A stretch of 64,000 bases of DNA, from assembly GCF_001541095.1 (NCBI RefSeq), contig NZ_LMXH01000003.1, positions 124,001-188,000 on the forward strand, read 5' to 3'. The position numbers were made by a program, and so were the translations under genes. A model generated the notes under the pieces. That model was given only the letters and a program-made list of their open reading frames with translations, was not told the DNA's origin and searched no databases. The stretch comes from Paenibacillus sp. FJAT-26967 (GTDB taxonomy: Bacteria; Bacillota; Bacilli; Paenibacillales; NBRC-103111). Of the stretch, positions 1 through 9,187 are shown piece after piece (positions within the stretch are counted from its first letter, which is position 1; each line of letters starts with the position of its first letter).

Positions 1-1
1 T

Positions 2-715
2 TCCAGCTTCCGCAGTAAGTCGGAACTGTTCCGGCTTGCCGACGAGCTGTCTCAGGTCAAACGCTACGCGGAGGCACTGCGGGCTCAGACTCATGAATTC
101 TCAAACAAACTGTATGTGATTTCGGGATTGATCCAGCTTGAATCCTACCAGGAAGCGATTGATATGATCAGCCGGGAATCAAACGTGCATCAGAGTCTGA
201 TCCAGTTTATTATGCGGGAGGTACCCGATCCGATTATTGGAGGTCTGCTGATCGGGAAGTTTAACCGGGCTCATGAACTGAAGGTGGATCTTCAAATCGA
301 CGAAGAAAGCAGTCTCAAAGATATTCCTAAGCAAATGGACCGTAACCATCTGATTACGATTCTGGGCAATCTGCTGGATAACGCAATGGAGGCGACGCTG
401 ACCGCTAAAGGGGACAGAGCAAGAAGCGTCGGACTGTTTATGACAGACCTCGGGGAAGATTTGATTATCGAATGTGAGGATAACGGACCGGGTATTATGA
501 AAGACCAGGGACACCGGATCTTTGAGAACGGATTCACTACAAAAGAAGGACAAAGCCGGGGAATCGGGCTCGCACTTGTCCGCCATGCGGTTAACCAGCT
601 CGGAGGATTTATTACGTACCGGAGTGAGGCTGGGGAAGGAACGCTATTTACGGTTATTCTTCCCAAACATCAATACAAGCCGTTCATAACCGGGGACAAG
701 GGGGATTCCGTGTGA
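2..715 (+). CDS. Sensor histidine kinase, DcuS/CitA type (5' truncated)
   Basis: C-terminal part of a sensor kinase whose start lies before the window; the frame is open from base 2. The visible part has the phospho-acceptor box (RAQTHEFSNKL) characteristic of the CitA/DcuS/MalK group, in which the His helix is RxxxHEFxNxL. It is followed by an ATPase domain with an N box (NLLDNAMEA), a G1 box (DNGPGI) and a G2 region (SRGIGLALV). These kinases normally sense citrate or C4-dicarboxylates with a periplasmic PAS domain, which is outside the window, so the ligand is unknown. The stop overlaps the start of the response regulator by 4 bases (GTGA), which shows an operon and translational coupling. 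Confidence 0.9.
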   Translation, partial: SSFRSKSELFRLADELSQVKRYAEALRAQTHEFSNKLYVISGLIQLESYQEAIDMISRESNVHQSLIQFIMREVPDPIIGGLLIGKFNRAHELKVDLQIDEESSLKDIPKQMDRNHLITILGNLLDNAMEATLTAKGDRARSVGLFMTDLGEDLIIECEDNGPGIMKDQGHRIFENGFTTKEGQSRGIGLALVRHAVNQLGGFITYRSEAGEGTLFTVILPKHQYKPFITGDKGDSV

Positions 716-1434
716 TTGAGGGAAGCAGAGATAAAGTTCGTGTGATGATTATCGAGGATGACCTGCGGATCGCCGAAATCAACCGGCGGTTTCTGAGTAA
801 GATCATAGGATTCGAGGTGTGCGGCATTGCCACTGATATCCAGCAGGCGAAGGAACAGCTGGAAATTCTGGAGCCGGAATTGGCACTGCTCGATGTTTAT
901 TTCCCGGATTCCAGCGGGCTGGAGCTGCTTAAGTATATGAAGCAGCACCATCCGCATACCGATGTCATTATGATTACGGCGGCTAAAGAAGTGGATGCCG
1001 TGCGGCGCGCCATCCGTGGCGGAGCATTCGATTTTATTATTAAGCCCCTCGTGTTCGAACGTCTTCGTGAATCCTTGGAGAAGTACAGCGAATACCGGAG
1101 CCGGCTCGAGCGGCTGCAGGCTGAGAACGGACATCTTTCTCAAGAACAGATCGACCTGCTCATGGTGGGAATGGACAACCGGGATTACGCAGGCGGCAGT
1201 TACCTTCCCAAGGGCATAGATAAGCTCACGCTGGATAAGGTAAGCGCGGCAATTTCCGGCGAGCTGCATGGCATGACAGCCGATCAGGCAGCCAAAGTGA
1301 TCGGCGTCAGCCGGACAACGGCGCGCCGATACCTGGAGCATCTCGTATCCGCAGGCAGCCTTGCCGCTGATTTGTCGTACGGGCTCGTAGGCCGGCCGGA
1401 ACGCGTATATAAAGCAGTACGGAGCCGGAATTGA
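712..1434 (+). CDS. Response regulator, CitB/DcuR family
   Basis: 240-aa response regulator translated from a GTG that overlaps the kinase stop. The receiver domain (about 8-125) has the acidic pair (EDD), the phospho-acceptor Asp in LLDVYFPDSSG, the Thr of MITAA and the Lys of IKPL. The C-terminal part (about 170-235) has a helix-turn-helix (DQAAKVIGVSRTTARRYLEHL) of the kind found in CitB/DcuR/DctR regulators rather than OmpR or NarL. Together with the preceding kinase it should control uptake or metabolism of a di- or tricarboxylate. No target operon is visible next to it. Confidence 0.88.
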   Translation: MIEGSRDKVRVMIIEDDLRIAEINRRFLSKIIGFEVCGIATDIQQAKEQLEILEPELALLDVYFPDSSGLELLKYMKQHHPHTDVIMITAAKEVDAVRRAIRGGAFDFIIKPLVFERLRESLEKYSEYRSRLERLQAENGHLSQEQIDLLMVGMDNRDYAGGSYLPKGIDKLTLDKVSAAISGELHGMTADQAAKVIGVSRTTARRYLEHLVSAGSLAADLSYGLVGRPERVYKAVRSRN

Positions 1435-1457
1435 TTACGGCGCGTCACTTCAACGGG

Positions 1458-1727
1458 TTATTGTCTAGCAGCGCTCGGAAGAGGCTTTTCCAGTGCATAC
1501 AAATCCTCTTCCAGCGAAGCCATCCGTTCCATCATAGTGGCTCGCGCGTCCTTAATGCCCTCATTATAGAAATGTGGAGAAAGCTTGGAAATAACAAATT
1601 CAAGAACCCCGTCAGCTGCCAGATCCCCGATCGTTTCACCCCGCTCCTTTTCAAAAAAAAATTGAATATCACTCTTCATCTGCTGTTTGATTTCCGTGGG
1701 AAGCCTGGATGGCCGGAATGTACTCAT
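1458..1727 (-). CDS. DUF2164 family protein
   Basis: 89-aa soluble protein convergent with the response regulator. The sequence (FFEKERGETIGDLAADGVLEF, then HFYNEGIKDA and a C-terminal helix LEEDLYALEK) matches the small DUF2164 family of Firmicutes and proteobacteria. Its function is unknown. The ATG is preceded by AGGAGGA at good spacing. It probably forms a single-gene unit. Confidence 0.75.
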   Translation of the reverse strand: MSTFRPSRLPTEIKQQMKSDIQFFFEKERGETIGDLAADGVLEFVISKLSPHFYNEGIKDARATMMERMASLEEDLYALEKPLPSAARQ

Positions 1728-1830
1728 AGCCGATTCCTCCTGTAGACATAAATCAGACTCGTATAGTCTTCATTATTCCACAACCTTTTATCGGTGTGCA
1801 AAAAGTAAATCGCAGAATCGAACAAGACAA

Positions 1831-1880
1831 AAGAAAAAACGTCCGCTATCTACGCGGGAATGCGCAGAATAGGGGACGTT
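1831..1880 (-). terminator. Intrinsic terminator of the GH15 gene
   Basis: Inverted arms AACGTCC (1839-1845) and GGACGTT (1874-1880) are followed, on the minus strand, by a T-rich run. It sits about 60 bases after the stop of the minus-strand glucoamylase gene, so it should end that transcript. The loop is long (28 nt), so confidence is moderate. Confidence 0.55.
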
Positions 1881-1937
1881 GTACAGAAGAAGAGTGCATC
1901 TTGCGTGTTCTATCTGTATGATGAATCAACTGTTCGT

Positions 1938-3911
1938 TTAAGAGGAGGATTTCTCCAGCAGTTCTTCATACTTGTTCAGATACTTGACCACGGATAGAAC
2001 GAAGGTTGCATGAGACCAGGTGAGAGGAGCTACGGATACAGGGCCGCCGTTGTGAGGGTCAAGCTGCTCCGGCAGGATGCCGCTCTCCATTTGGTGGCGG
2101 ACCACCCACTCCAGGGTCTGTCTCGGTGATTCGAGATCCGAAATGCTCTTGGCGCATTCGATTTCCCACTCGGCTATCCAGAGGGTGCAGATAATCCACG
2201 GATTCCCCGGGATCTGGTTCAGGTCGTGAGAACGCTGGAAGTAATAATCATTGTAATAACGGGCTACGCCTCCTGTAGGCGTCTTGATAGACAGTCCATT
2301 CTTGTTGGCAAGCATGGTGCGGACAACCCGGTCATCATCGGCAGGCAGTACGCCGAACTCAAAGATACCGTAGACGGAACTCTCCAGTGTCATGTCCTTA
2401 ACCCATACGCCGTCCTTCTGATACAGACCGCGGGCAAAACGCCCTTCCTGCTCATCCCACAGGTGGTTCAGAATGCCGTTCTTGATCTTCTCTGCCGTAT
2501 GGCGGTAGCGGTTGCTGCGCTCTTCGTCCCCGAACAGATTGCAGAAGTTGGAAGCGGCGATCAGTCCGCCGTACACGGCCGAAGCTGTGAACGTGTAGAT
2601 GCCGTACCGTTCCTCCCACAAGTCGTAGCTTGGCTTGGGCAAACTCAGCTCCTGGTCTATATAAGTAGCCATGAAGCGGGCCGCTCTGCGGATCAGGTCG
2701 CGGTACAACGATTGGACCAGCTCCAGGTTGCCGTGCTGCTTGTAATCCTCCCAAAGGGCAAAAAGGACAAGGGCCGTCTCATCTTCCTGAATAGGAAGCT
2801 GCTCCCCGCCGTTGTGAACGTAGGGATGCCAGCTGGAGCCTACGGTTCCGTCGGGATTGTATTTATGGTGCAGGTAGCCTTCGGGTGACATTACCCGGGC
2901 ACAGAAGCGGTAGAACGGCTCCATCATCCCCTGATGTCCTGCTTTGGACATGGAATAGGCAACGAGGGCGCCGTCACGGGGCCACATGTAGCTGTAATGA
3001 TCCCGGTTGCTCTGCATGATGTCGGAATCGTTGGCGGCCACGATGGCCCCGTTGACATCCGTCTGCGTCCGCACGATCAGCATGCTGTGTTTAAACAGGC
3101 GGATCACGCCTTCGTTAAGATCGGCATAAGACCGCTGGGTTTTGTTTACCCAGCGCTGCCAGTAAATCTGGACGCGGTCGAGCAGCTTGCCCGGATGGTT
3201 TTCGCGCACATACCGGTCGGAGCTTTTGACTTCTTCAAGCGAATGTCCGGCGCTCATCCAGTAGTACATGGTGTGCTCGCCTTCCGGCGGTACGTGCATC
3301 CGGAATGAGATCGTGCTGTCGACTGAGCCCTGGGAGATCGGATTGCCCATCAAATGGCCGTCCTCGGCGTCCCGCCACGTTCCTTCGGCATTGTAGAACC
3401 GTTTGACCCCTGTCGTGTACTGGTAAATCCCTTCGGTTCCGGTGCTGCCGTTGAACATGAAGTATTTGTCTTTTTTATAATGGAAGACAGTGTGATTGGC
3501 CGGGTAATATGCGGCGGTATCGCCGACTTCTGTCTCGTTAATGACGAGATCCTGATTGAAAAATATCCGGACTTCTCTAACTGTCGAGTAAGGATTGGCT
3601 ACACTGATTTTCTTCAGAAAAATATCTTCCCGCTGATGCACGCCGTCTTGAATACGCAGCGAAATTCCCAGACCCGGATGAGTGGCTCTGACGTCAGTGA
3701 CGAGAGAATCCTCGACGTAAGCATGCTGAAACTGCCATTCTGGAGCGTCGAGCCATGCAAAAGCACCGTCCACCCAAATGCCGACCCGGCAATGATACCC
3801 GCCGATATGATTGAGCTGCCCTACATAGGGATAGTAGAGATCCCGCATGAATGAGTGTTCATCAAGGTTGATTAGAAATTTCCCGTTACCGACAACGAAA
3901 TGTCTGGGCAA
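1938..3911 (-). CDS. GH15 glucoamylase-family glycoside hydrolase
   Basis: 657-aa cytoplasmic protein (no signal peptide) with the full two-part bacterial/archaeal GH15 layout: an N-terminal beta-sandwich (about 1-260) and an (alpha/alpha)6 barrel (about 270-645). Family motifs include MWPRDGA, QEDETALVLFALW, the general acid region DLWEERYG (near residue 428) and the general base region GILPEQLDP (near 613). Members release glucose from alpha-1,4/1,6 glucans or trehalose; the exact substrate cannot be told. It starts at TTG with AAGGAAG upstream. It lies downstream of the GH57-GT4 gene on the same strand and probably degrades the glucan that the neighbour makes. Confidence 0.88.
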   Translation of the reverse strand: MPRHFVVGNGKFLINLDEHSFMRDLYYPYVGQLNHIGGYHCRVGIWVDGAFAWLDAPEWQFQHAYVEDSLVTDVRATHPGLGISLRIQDGVHQREDIFLKKISVANPYSTVREVRIFFNQDLVINETEVGDTAAYYPANHTVFHYKKDKYFMFNGSTGTEGIYQYTTGVKRFYNAEGTWRDAEDGHLMGNPISQGSVDSTISFRMHVPPEGEHTMYYWMSAGHSLEEVKSSDRYVRENHPGKLLDRVQIYWQRWVNKTQRSYADLNEGVIRLFKHSMLIVRTQTDVNGAIVAANDSDIMQSNRDHYSYMWPRDGALVAYSMSKAGHQGMMEPFYRFCARVMSPEGYLHHKYNPDGTVGSSWHPYVHNGGEQLPIQEDETALVLFALWEDYKQHGNLELVQSLYRDLIRRAARFMATYIDQELSLPKPSYDLWEERYGIYTFTASAVYGGLIAASNFCNLFGDEERSNRYRHTAEKIKNGILNHLWDEQEGRFARGLYQKDGVWVKDMTLESSVYGIFEFGVLPADDDRVVRTMLANKNGLSIKTPTGGVARYYNDYYFQRSHDLNQIPGNPWIICTLWIAEWEIECAKSISDLESPRQTLEWVVRHQMESGILPEQLDPHNGGPVSVAPLTWSHATFVLSVVKYLNKYEELLEKSSS

Positions 3912-3986
3912 AAAATCACTTCCTTACCTGGTTACTGGTAAATCTTATTTTATTCGCCATTAGGTTACCGTTTTAGAGGCGTCAGG

Positions 3987-6900
3987 TCAATGTTTTTTTG
4001 TCGATTCGTGCCAATTTATGGCGTCTTGATAAATTTGAACCGTATCTTCAGCGATTTTGCCCATGAAAAAGCGATTACGGAGCTTCCGGGAAGCTTTTTT
4101 TACGAAGCTTGCAGCAAGCTTTGCATCTTCAAGAAGACGGCAAATCCGCTCGGACCATGCCTCTGGATCATCCGGAGGCAGTTTGAAGCCGTCTTTGCCG
4201 TCTTCGATGAGATCGGCAAGCCCGCCTGTACCGGATGCGACTATCGGTACGCCTGCCCGCATCGCTTCAAGCGCAACGATACCGAACGGCTCGTAGAGGC
4301 TCGGGATTACGCAGACACGCGTGCCTGCGAACAGGCGGGCTTTGGCGTCTTCATCGGCGAATCCGGTGAAGAGAACACGGTCGCCGTATGGCAGGGCAAG
4401 CCTGCGCAGCTCATGGAGCATCGGGCCGGTACCGGCGATAACGAGCCGGGCTTCCGGGATGCGCTGCAAAACCAAAGGAAGGGCTCTGATCAGAAGCTGT
4501 ACATTCTTCTCCGGTACGAGCCTGCCGATAAAGAGAATCTGACTGGAACCGGATGAAGATTCCCGAAGGGGAAGTTCCGGGACCTCTCTCCAAAGGGAGG
4601 TATCCTGCGGAAGGCCGTTCGGAATAACCGACAACCTGGCAGGGTCCGGTCCGAATAAAGAGTCCACCTCGCTGCGCATAGCTTCGCTGCACACGAGGAT
4701 ACGGTCGGAGAGGCGGGTAAGCTTACGCTCCGCGGCGTCGATACGCCGGGAGACTTCCTCGTCCAGCCTGCCGAGCTTGCGTCCGCACTCCGTTGCATGC
4801 AGCGTGGTAACAAGCGGCAGATCAAACGTCTGCCTGCAGTCCGCAGCAGCGTAATAGACCAGCCAGTCGTGGGCATGCACCAGGTCAAACTGCTGTCCTT
4901 GCGTATACAGCTGCTGAATCCGTATAATCATCGCCGCATTCATCGCGAGCACCCAGTCGAGGAAGAATGGAGGGTCGGGGTTTCCCGGTATCTGGACACG
5001 GTGGATGTGTACTCCGTTAACAGAAGTGCAGGCTGCCCCGGGGCCGCGGCTGCATGTGACGACATGAACGTCATGGCCATCTTGGGCCAGCTGAGCAGTT
5101 AAATCACCGACGGCTTTTCCCAGTCCGCCGATAATGTCAGGGGGATACTCCCAGGAAAGCACAAGGATACTCAGAGATCCCGGGCTTGGGGTAAAGGCTG
5201 CAGGAATCGTCTTCTCAGACGATCCGCTGGCGGTTAAAGGGTATGACAGCCGCAGATCAGGATACGCAGCCCCGTATAATTTCCAGTCGATATCTGAAAA
5301 TAACGGGCTTTCTTTTTCCAGTCTGTACAAATGCTGCTGATTATCCGGTGAATCTTCATTTCTATTATCTATCATAGCCAACAATTGATAGAAGTTATTC
5401 AAGTGGGTGCGGAAACGGCTTGCCGCGTAGGCGGACATCTCGCCGGAATCTATCATAAAAGCCCAATCGCTGCTCTGCGCAAGCATGAATTCACGGCTTG
5501 CCTGCTTCAGCACTCTTGCATGAGAGGAATCGGGCGCACTGTTTGGCCGGGCATTCACTCGGGCTGCAGTAAGGATCATCTTATCCTCTGCGGCATGCAG
5601 CAGCGGATACATCCAGGCCGTCGCCGGGTTGAGCCATACCTGTGCCCCGCCGCCGCGCCCCCAACTGGTCAAGGCTGGCGCGCGGCCTGCTGCAAAACTA
5701 TGACGCTGCTCATATTCGGACAGCGTTATAAAGAGTACAGGGAGAGACGGTGGGCGGACTGCCGCTTCCGGTTCACCAGATTCCCGGCAGTTAGCTGGCG
5801 GATTACGGGGAAATACCGGAAGCGGCTGCCGCACGGCTGATTGCGGCGCCTGCTCCCGGTCCGCTTCACGGAGCAGGGTCTCCAGCCACAATGGACCTTC
5901 ATGCCACCAATGGCCGAATAATTCGAGATCGAATGCGCAGACGGAAACGGGCTGTGGTGAAGTGATCCGATCAGCGGGAGCGATAACCCCGGCTGATCGG
6001 AATAACGCAGAGTCCCCGGCATCCCCCGGGGAACCCTCTGAAGGGCGGGAGAGCTCCACCGAGCGGGGCCGGAGGGCTTCTGCCGATGGCAGACCGGGTA
6101 CCTCCGCCATGTACGGAGCAGGTGCATCTGCCGCGTGCAACTCGGGTATATCCGCCGAGCACGGGGAGAACGCATCCGGGGAGCCCGGGCCCGTCATCGC
6201 TGCCGGGTCCGGGCCGGACCCGGCAGCGGTGCGCGAGCCATGCACCTCGTGCGGGCGCACCAGCCGCTGCGCCGCTTGCCTGCGGGATGCGAGGAACTCT
6301 CTCGCATGCTGGGCAGCGCGCTCAGCGGCGCGGGCAGGCTCGTACGGGGCCTTCTCCCCGTCCCCGTGAAGCTTCTCTCCGCGCTGCGCAGCGGAGAAAG
6401 TGATGCGACAGTATTTGTAGCCTGTCGCAATTCTCGTGCCATCCGGCAGCAGATAGGGCCGGATGTACGCTGCCTCGGCCGGATCGTCCCGGCCGAGCTC
6501 ATACCCGATATCGCGGTAATATTCGCGATAATCGGGGTGGCCCGGGTAGCCGGCTTCCCGGCTCCATACTTGAGCGGAAGCGGCCGCGTCCCGGGTGAAG
6601 ACCCTGAGCCCGCCCGGACCGATGAACGGGACGGCAGGACCTGGCGATTCGCAGCCGGAAGGCGGATCGCCGCCGGGCTGCTGCGCATCCAGAACTGTGA
6701 AGCGCAGGCCCAACTCCTGCAGCAGAGGCTCCAGCCCGGGGGAATACCCGCATTCGGGCAGCCAGATTCCCGCCGGAGCAAACCCGAAATGCCGCCGGAA
6801 CTCCGTAACGGCGGTGTGAAGCTGAACACGGGCAGCTTCCGGGTTTCTGATCAGCGGCAGGAAGGAATGTGTCGCTGCGCTTGGAATCAGCTCAACCAAG

Positions 6901-7328
6901 CCTTTTGAGGCGAAATATTTAAGTCTGGTGATCACGCTGCCCTTGATGTCCTTAAAGACAACGAGCATACGCTCATAATGCGCTGCATATCCGCCCGCTG
7001 CTTCCGCAAGAACGTGATCGTCAGCCAGGCGACGGACTTCCTGTCGTCCCAGCTCGATTTTTTTAACCAACTGCTCCCGGGTTCGTCTCTGCATCCGGGG
7101 GTTCTCCCACATGGCAAGCAGGGTGGGGCTCACAGAGAGGGTGAGCGGCGTGCAAATGTGTTCTTTATCCAACCGCTCCATAAGATCCAGAAATGGCAGA
7201 TAGACATCGGCCATAGCTTCATAGAACCAGTTCTCTTCCAGCGTCAAAGTTTCATCCGGGTTATAAACGAACGGAAGATGAGCGTGCAGGACAAGAGCGG
7301 TATAGACGGGTTGTACATGGGGGCTCAA
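3987..7328 (-). CDS. GH57 branching-enzyme-like domain fused to GT4 glycosyltransferase
   Basis: 1113-aa fusion. Residues 1-345 and 455-700 form a GH57/DUF1957 alpha-glucan branching-enzyme-like catalytic unit: HAHLPFV near the start, nucleophile region IWLPECGY (Glu near 190), acid region AFDLELFGHWW (Asp near 465), then the helical C-terminal part (MLAQSSDWAFM). Residues 720-1105 are a GT-B family 4 transferase like bacterial starch/glycogen synthases: SWEYPPDIIGGLG, GRLVPEKN and the E-x7-E region EPFGIVALEA. Between the two GH57 halves is an insert of about 100 residues rich in Ala, Pro, Ser and Gly, coded by very GC-rich, palindrome-packed DNA. Its start overlaps the stop of the upstream DUF4912 gene by 4 bases. 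Likely role: synthesis and branching of an alpha-glucan or maltooligosaccharide. Confidence 0.85.
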   Translation of the reverse strand: MSPHVQPVYTALVLHAHLPFVYNPDETLTLEENWFYEAMADVYLPFLDLMERLDKEHICTPLTLSVSPTLLAMWENPRMQRRTREQLVKKIELGRQEVRRLADDHVLAEAAGGYAAHYERMLVVFKDIKGSVITRLKYFASKGLVELIPSAATHSFLPLIRNPEAARVQLHTAVTEFRRHFGFAPAGIWLPECGYSPGLEPLLQELGLRFTVLDAQQPGGDPPSGCESPGPAVPFIGPGGLRVFTRDAAASAQVWSREAGYPGHPDYREYYRDIGYELGRDDPAEAAYIRPYLLPDGTRIATGYKYCRITFSAAQRGEKLHGDGEKAPYEPARAAERAAQHAREFLASRRQAAQRLVRPHEVHGSRTAAGSGPDPAAMTGPGSPDAFSPCSADIPELHAADAPAPYMAEVPGLPSAEALRPRSVELSRPSEGSPGDAGDSALFRSAGVIAPADRITSPQPVSVCAFDLELFGHWWHEGPLWLETLLREADREQAPQSAVRQPLPVFPRNPPANCRESGEPEAAVRPPSLPVLFITLSEYEQRHSFAAGRAPALTSWGRGGGAQVWLNPATAWMYPLLHAAEDKMILTAARVNARPNSAPDSSHARVLKQASREFMLAQSSDWAFMIDSGEMSAYAASRFRTHLNNFYQLLAMIDNRNEDSPDNQQHLYRLEKESPLFSDIDWKLYGAAYPDLRLSYPLTASGSSEKTIPAAFTPSPGSLSILVLSWEYPPDIIGGLGKAVGDLTAQLAQDGHDVHVVTCSRGPGAACTSVNGVHIHRVQIPGNPDPPFFLDWVLAMNAAMIIRIQQLYTQGQQFDLVHAHDWLVYYAAADCRQTFDLPLVTTLHATECGRKLGRLDEEVSRRIDAAERKLTRLSDRILVCSEAMRSEVDSLFGPDPARLSVIPNGLPQDTSLWREVPELPLRESSSGSSQILFIGRLVPEKNVQLLIRALPLVLQRIPEARLVIAGTGPMLHELRRLALPYGDRVLFTGFADEDAKARLFAGTRVCVIPSLYEPFGIVALEAMRAGVPIVASGTGGLADLIEDGKDGFKLPPDDPEAWSERICRLLEDAKLAASFVKKASRKLRNRFFMGKIAEDTVQIYQDAINWHESTKKH
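6198..6228. repeat. Perfect 15-bp inverted repeat inside the GH57-GT4 gene
   Basis: Arm CGCTGCCGGGTCCGG (6198-6212), one spacer base, then its exact complement (6214-6228). It lies in the low-complexity insert of the GH57-GT4 fusion. Other dyads lie nearby: TCCGATCAGC/GCTGATCGGA (5966-6001) and TCTGCC/GGCAGA (6079-6093). Nothing suggests a terminator (no T run) and the reading frame is kept through all of them. Confidence 0.8.
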
Positions 7329-7885
7329 AGAAGTTCTCCCTCCTGTTTGGGCTGCGGATAGATCGTGTAAGTAGAGTACAAGTGGTAATCGGCAGGCAGG
7401 AGGGTTTTGTCAACGTCTTCCGCCACTGCACTTACTCGGATTGCCCCGGCTCCACCCGCTACATATCCCGTACGGACACTTGCGGAGCGGAGCAGAGGAA
7501 CGAATCGCTGTTCACTTCCGTTAAAACCAAGTTCAGCGGTCCATAAAGCGTTACAGCTGCAGACTTCAATGAAAGCGGAGTGTTGAGAGCGATCGGCCGG
7601 AGTGTGCCACACGTATTGCACATCGCGGGTCTCAGCTCCGGTAATCGTCCCGTTATCCGGCTCCATACTTAAACGGATCACGAGATGGGATGCTGCCGTG
7701 CCGTCTCCATAATTATCAAGCATAGCAAAGAATCTGTCCGATACCATCCAGTATAAAAAAAGCACCGTCGGCTGCTGCACCATCACATGTACATCTCCAA
7801 ACGGTTCAGGCAACGGACGGGGATACATGTAATTCCGCAGGGAGCCTAACCTCTCTTCCGCTGTCCGGCTGCTGCCGGTCCTCAT
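7325..7885 (-). CDS. DUF4912 domain protein
   Basis: Protein of about 186 aa from the ATG at 7885; the frame continues to a TTG at 7930. It has the DUF4912 core: YMYPRPLPEPFGDVHVMVQQ, then LFLYWMVSD and a beta-rich Ig-like stretch. DUF4912 proteins lie next to GH57 and GT4 alpha-glucan genes in many bacteria, but their role is unknown; carbohydrate binding is a guess. Neither start has a good ribosome site. A promoter-like TGTGCTACAAT inside the longer frame favours the shorter start. The stop overlaps the GH57-GT4 start by 4 bases, so the two are coupled. Confidence 0.75.
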   Translation of the reverse strand: MRTGSSRTAEERLGSLRNYMYPRPLPEPFGDVHVMVQQPTVLFLYWMVSDRFFAMLDNYGDGTAASHLVIRLSMEPDNGTITGAETRDVQYVWHTPADRSQHSAFIEVCSCNALWTAELGFNGSEQRFVPLLRSASVRTGYVAGGAGAIRVSAVAEDVDKTLLPADYHLYSTYTIYPQPKQEGELL

Positions 7886-8013
7886 AATGATGCATCCATT
7901 GTAGCACAGCATGCATCTGGACTCTAACAATCGTCCGGGTTCAGGCGGGGAAACGGGACGATAGGCCGCCGATCAGCTCAATAAAAAGAATACGTATACG
8001 GGCTAGGTGTACC

Positions 8014-8232
8014 TTAAGTAGTCGTAGAGGGCTGCGGTATCCGCTGGGGATCCGTTAGATGAATCAGCATGTCGTAGCGGTTGGAAGCATCCACAATGGC
8101 TTGAAGATCATCCAGATCGAAACCCGAATAGCATTCCACCTTCCCCGTATGATAGTAGACGGATATTTCCCCGGTCTGTCCGTCATACTTCGCGAAGGCA
8201 ATTTGGCGGGAAATAATAGGGATGATGATCAT
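8014..8232 (-). CDS. Small KTSC-like hypothetical protein
   Basis: 72-aa protein starting MIIIPIISRQIAFAKYD, with a short beta-hairpin (GEISVYYHTGKVECYSGF) and a helix (DDLQAIVDASNRYDML). The pattern resembles small KTSC-type proteins of Bacillales, but I do not recognise a named family with certainty. GGAGGG lies 8 bases before the ATG. It stands alone. Confidence 0.6.
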   Translation of the reverse strand: MIIIPIISRQIAFAKYDGQTGEISVYYHTGKVECYSGFDLDDLQAIVDASNRYDMLIHLTDPQRIPQPSTTT

Positions 8233-8538
8233 CGTACGTCCCTCCGATCTATGGTTTGGCGGAGGACTTCAGGCGGCGCAGACGCGCTGTGCCGAAGTTC
8301 CGTTCCTTCTATATTTATGTGCGCGAAGGGACGGTTAGAAGGCGGCCGGGCAAACCGCAGCCACGGGGAATATCGGCTTAACCTGTCTGTCAAACAGGCC
8401 TATATTGCTAAAGGTAGTGGAATTTTCCTTTGTGTCAGGGAATAGGTATGTTGTAAAATAAAGCATCACAAGCAACACGCATGTAAACTGATTCCGGAAG
8501 ACCTTAAGTCTAATGGAAGTTCCTTAGGAGGGATTACG

Positions 8539-8961
8539 ATGAGTTTTTGCTGCGGTGCAAGTATGATAGGGTCTAAAGGGACTCTTAAACATATAAGAAC
8601 AAGTATTCATAATGTGCCTATTCTGTTTTGTCCGGTTTGTCACCGGATCGAGGTTCATCATACGATTGAGAATGAATATGATCTTCTGGCAGAGTATGCG
8701 CACGGGGACGGCGCGTCCGAGGTCGACTTTATCGATTATGTGGAAGCCAAACAGGGGCCGAATATTTTTGAGAATTGTGTCAATCATGAAGACGAAGAGC
8801 CTCTGGATGTGGTGAAAAGCCAGATTGATATGGGACTGGATTTACTATCCGTTGCCAAGAGCTTGAATGATACGCAGTGGGAAGAACAGCTGAAGAAGCG
8901 TCTTCAAGTGCTCAGCAAGCGTAAAAGCAAGCTGGTTAAGGGCCGTACCGCTCAGAGCTGA
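8539..8961 (+). CDS. Hypothetical protein with Cys pairs
   Basis: 140-aa soluble protein with a strong ribosome site (TTAGGAGGG) 8 bases before the ATG. The N-terminus has a Cys-Cys pair (SFCCGAS) and a CPVC pair about 28 residues later, which could form a zinc ribbon. The middle is acidic and the C-terminus is a basic helix ending KRKSKLVKGR. I do not recognise a functional family. A terminator follows at 9058, so it is a single-gene unit. Confidence 0.65.
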   Translation: MSFCCGASMIGSKGTLKHIRTSIHNVPILFCPVCHRIEVHHTIENEYDLLAEYAHGDGASEVDFIDYVEAKQGPNIFENCVNHEDEEPLDVVKSQIDMGLDLLSVAKSLNDTQWEEQLKKRLQVLSKRKSKLVKGRTAQS

Positions 8962-9057
8962 TTCTTTCATTCCCGGTTAAACATAATTTGAGAGAGCAGT
9001 ACTTGGCAGGATGTGGGTGCAGATTCGCATAATGCCTAAAGAAATGTTTTAATAGAA

Positions 9058-9098
9058 ATCCGAGAGACCTGCGGGCCTCCCGGATTTTTTATTTTTTT
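9058..9098 (+). terminator. Intrinsic terminator after the Cys-pair protein gene
   Basis: Stem formed by ATCCG-AGAG-CC and GG-CCTC-CCGGAT around a short TGCG loop, followed by a T-rich run (TTTTTTATTTTTTT). Confidence 0.8.
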
Positions 9099-9167
9099 GG
9101 TATACCGATGTCTATTCTGAGAAAATAGTGTGAAATTGCTTAACTTTTTCGCCGATATTATACCGTG

Positions 9168-9176
9168 TGCTATAAT
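9168..9176 (+). promoter_or_regulatory. Extended -10 (SigA-type) promoter of sigI
   Basis: TGCTATAAT is a perfect extended -10 element 62 bases before the sigI start. No clear -35 is present, which is usual for extended -10 promoters. It would give basal, SigA-dependent transcription in addition to the SigI-type element just downstream. Confidence 0.5.
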
Positions 9177-9187
9177 AGCTAAGATTG

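Noticed and set aside
670-1341. 223-codon minus-strand open frame over the response regulator
   Set aside because: Antisense to a complete response regulator; no motifs.
6500-6545. Hairpin CCCGATATCGCG...CGCGATAATCGGG in the GH57 gene
   Set aside because: It codes a conserved stretch (HPDYREYYRDIGYELG) of the enzyme, so the dyad is probably due to repeated Tyr/Arg/Asp codons.
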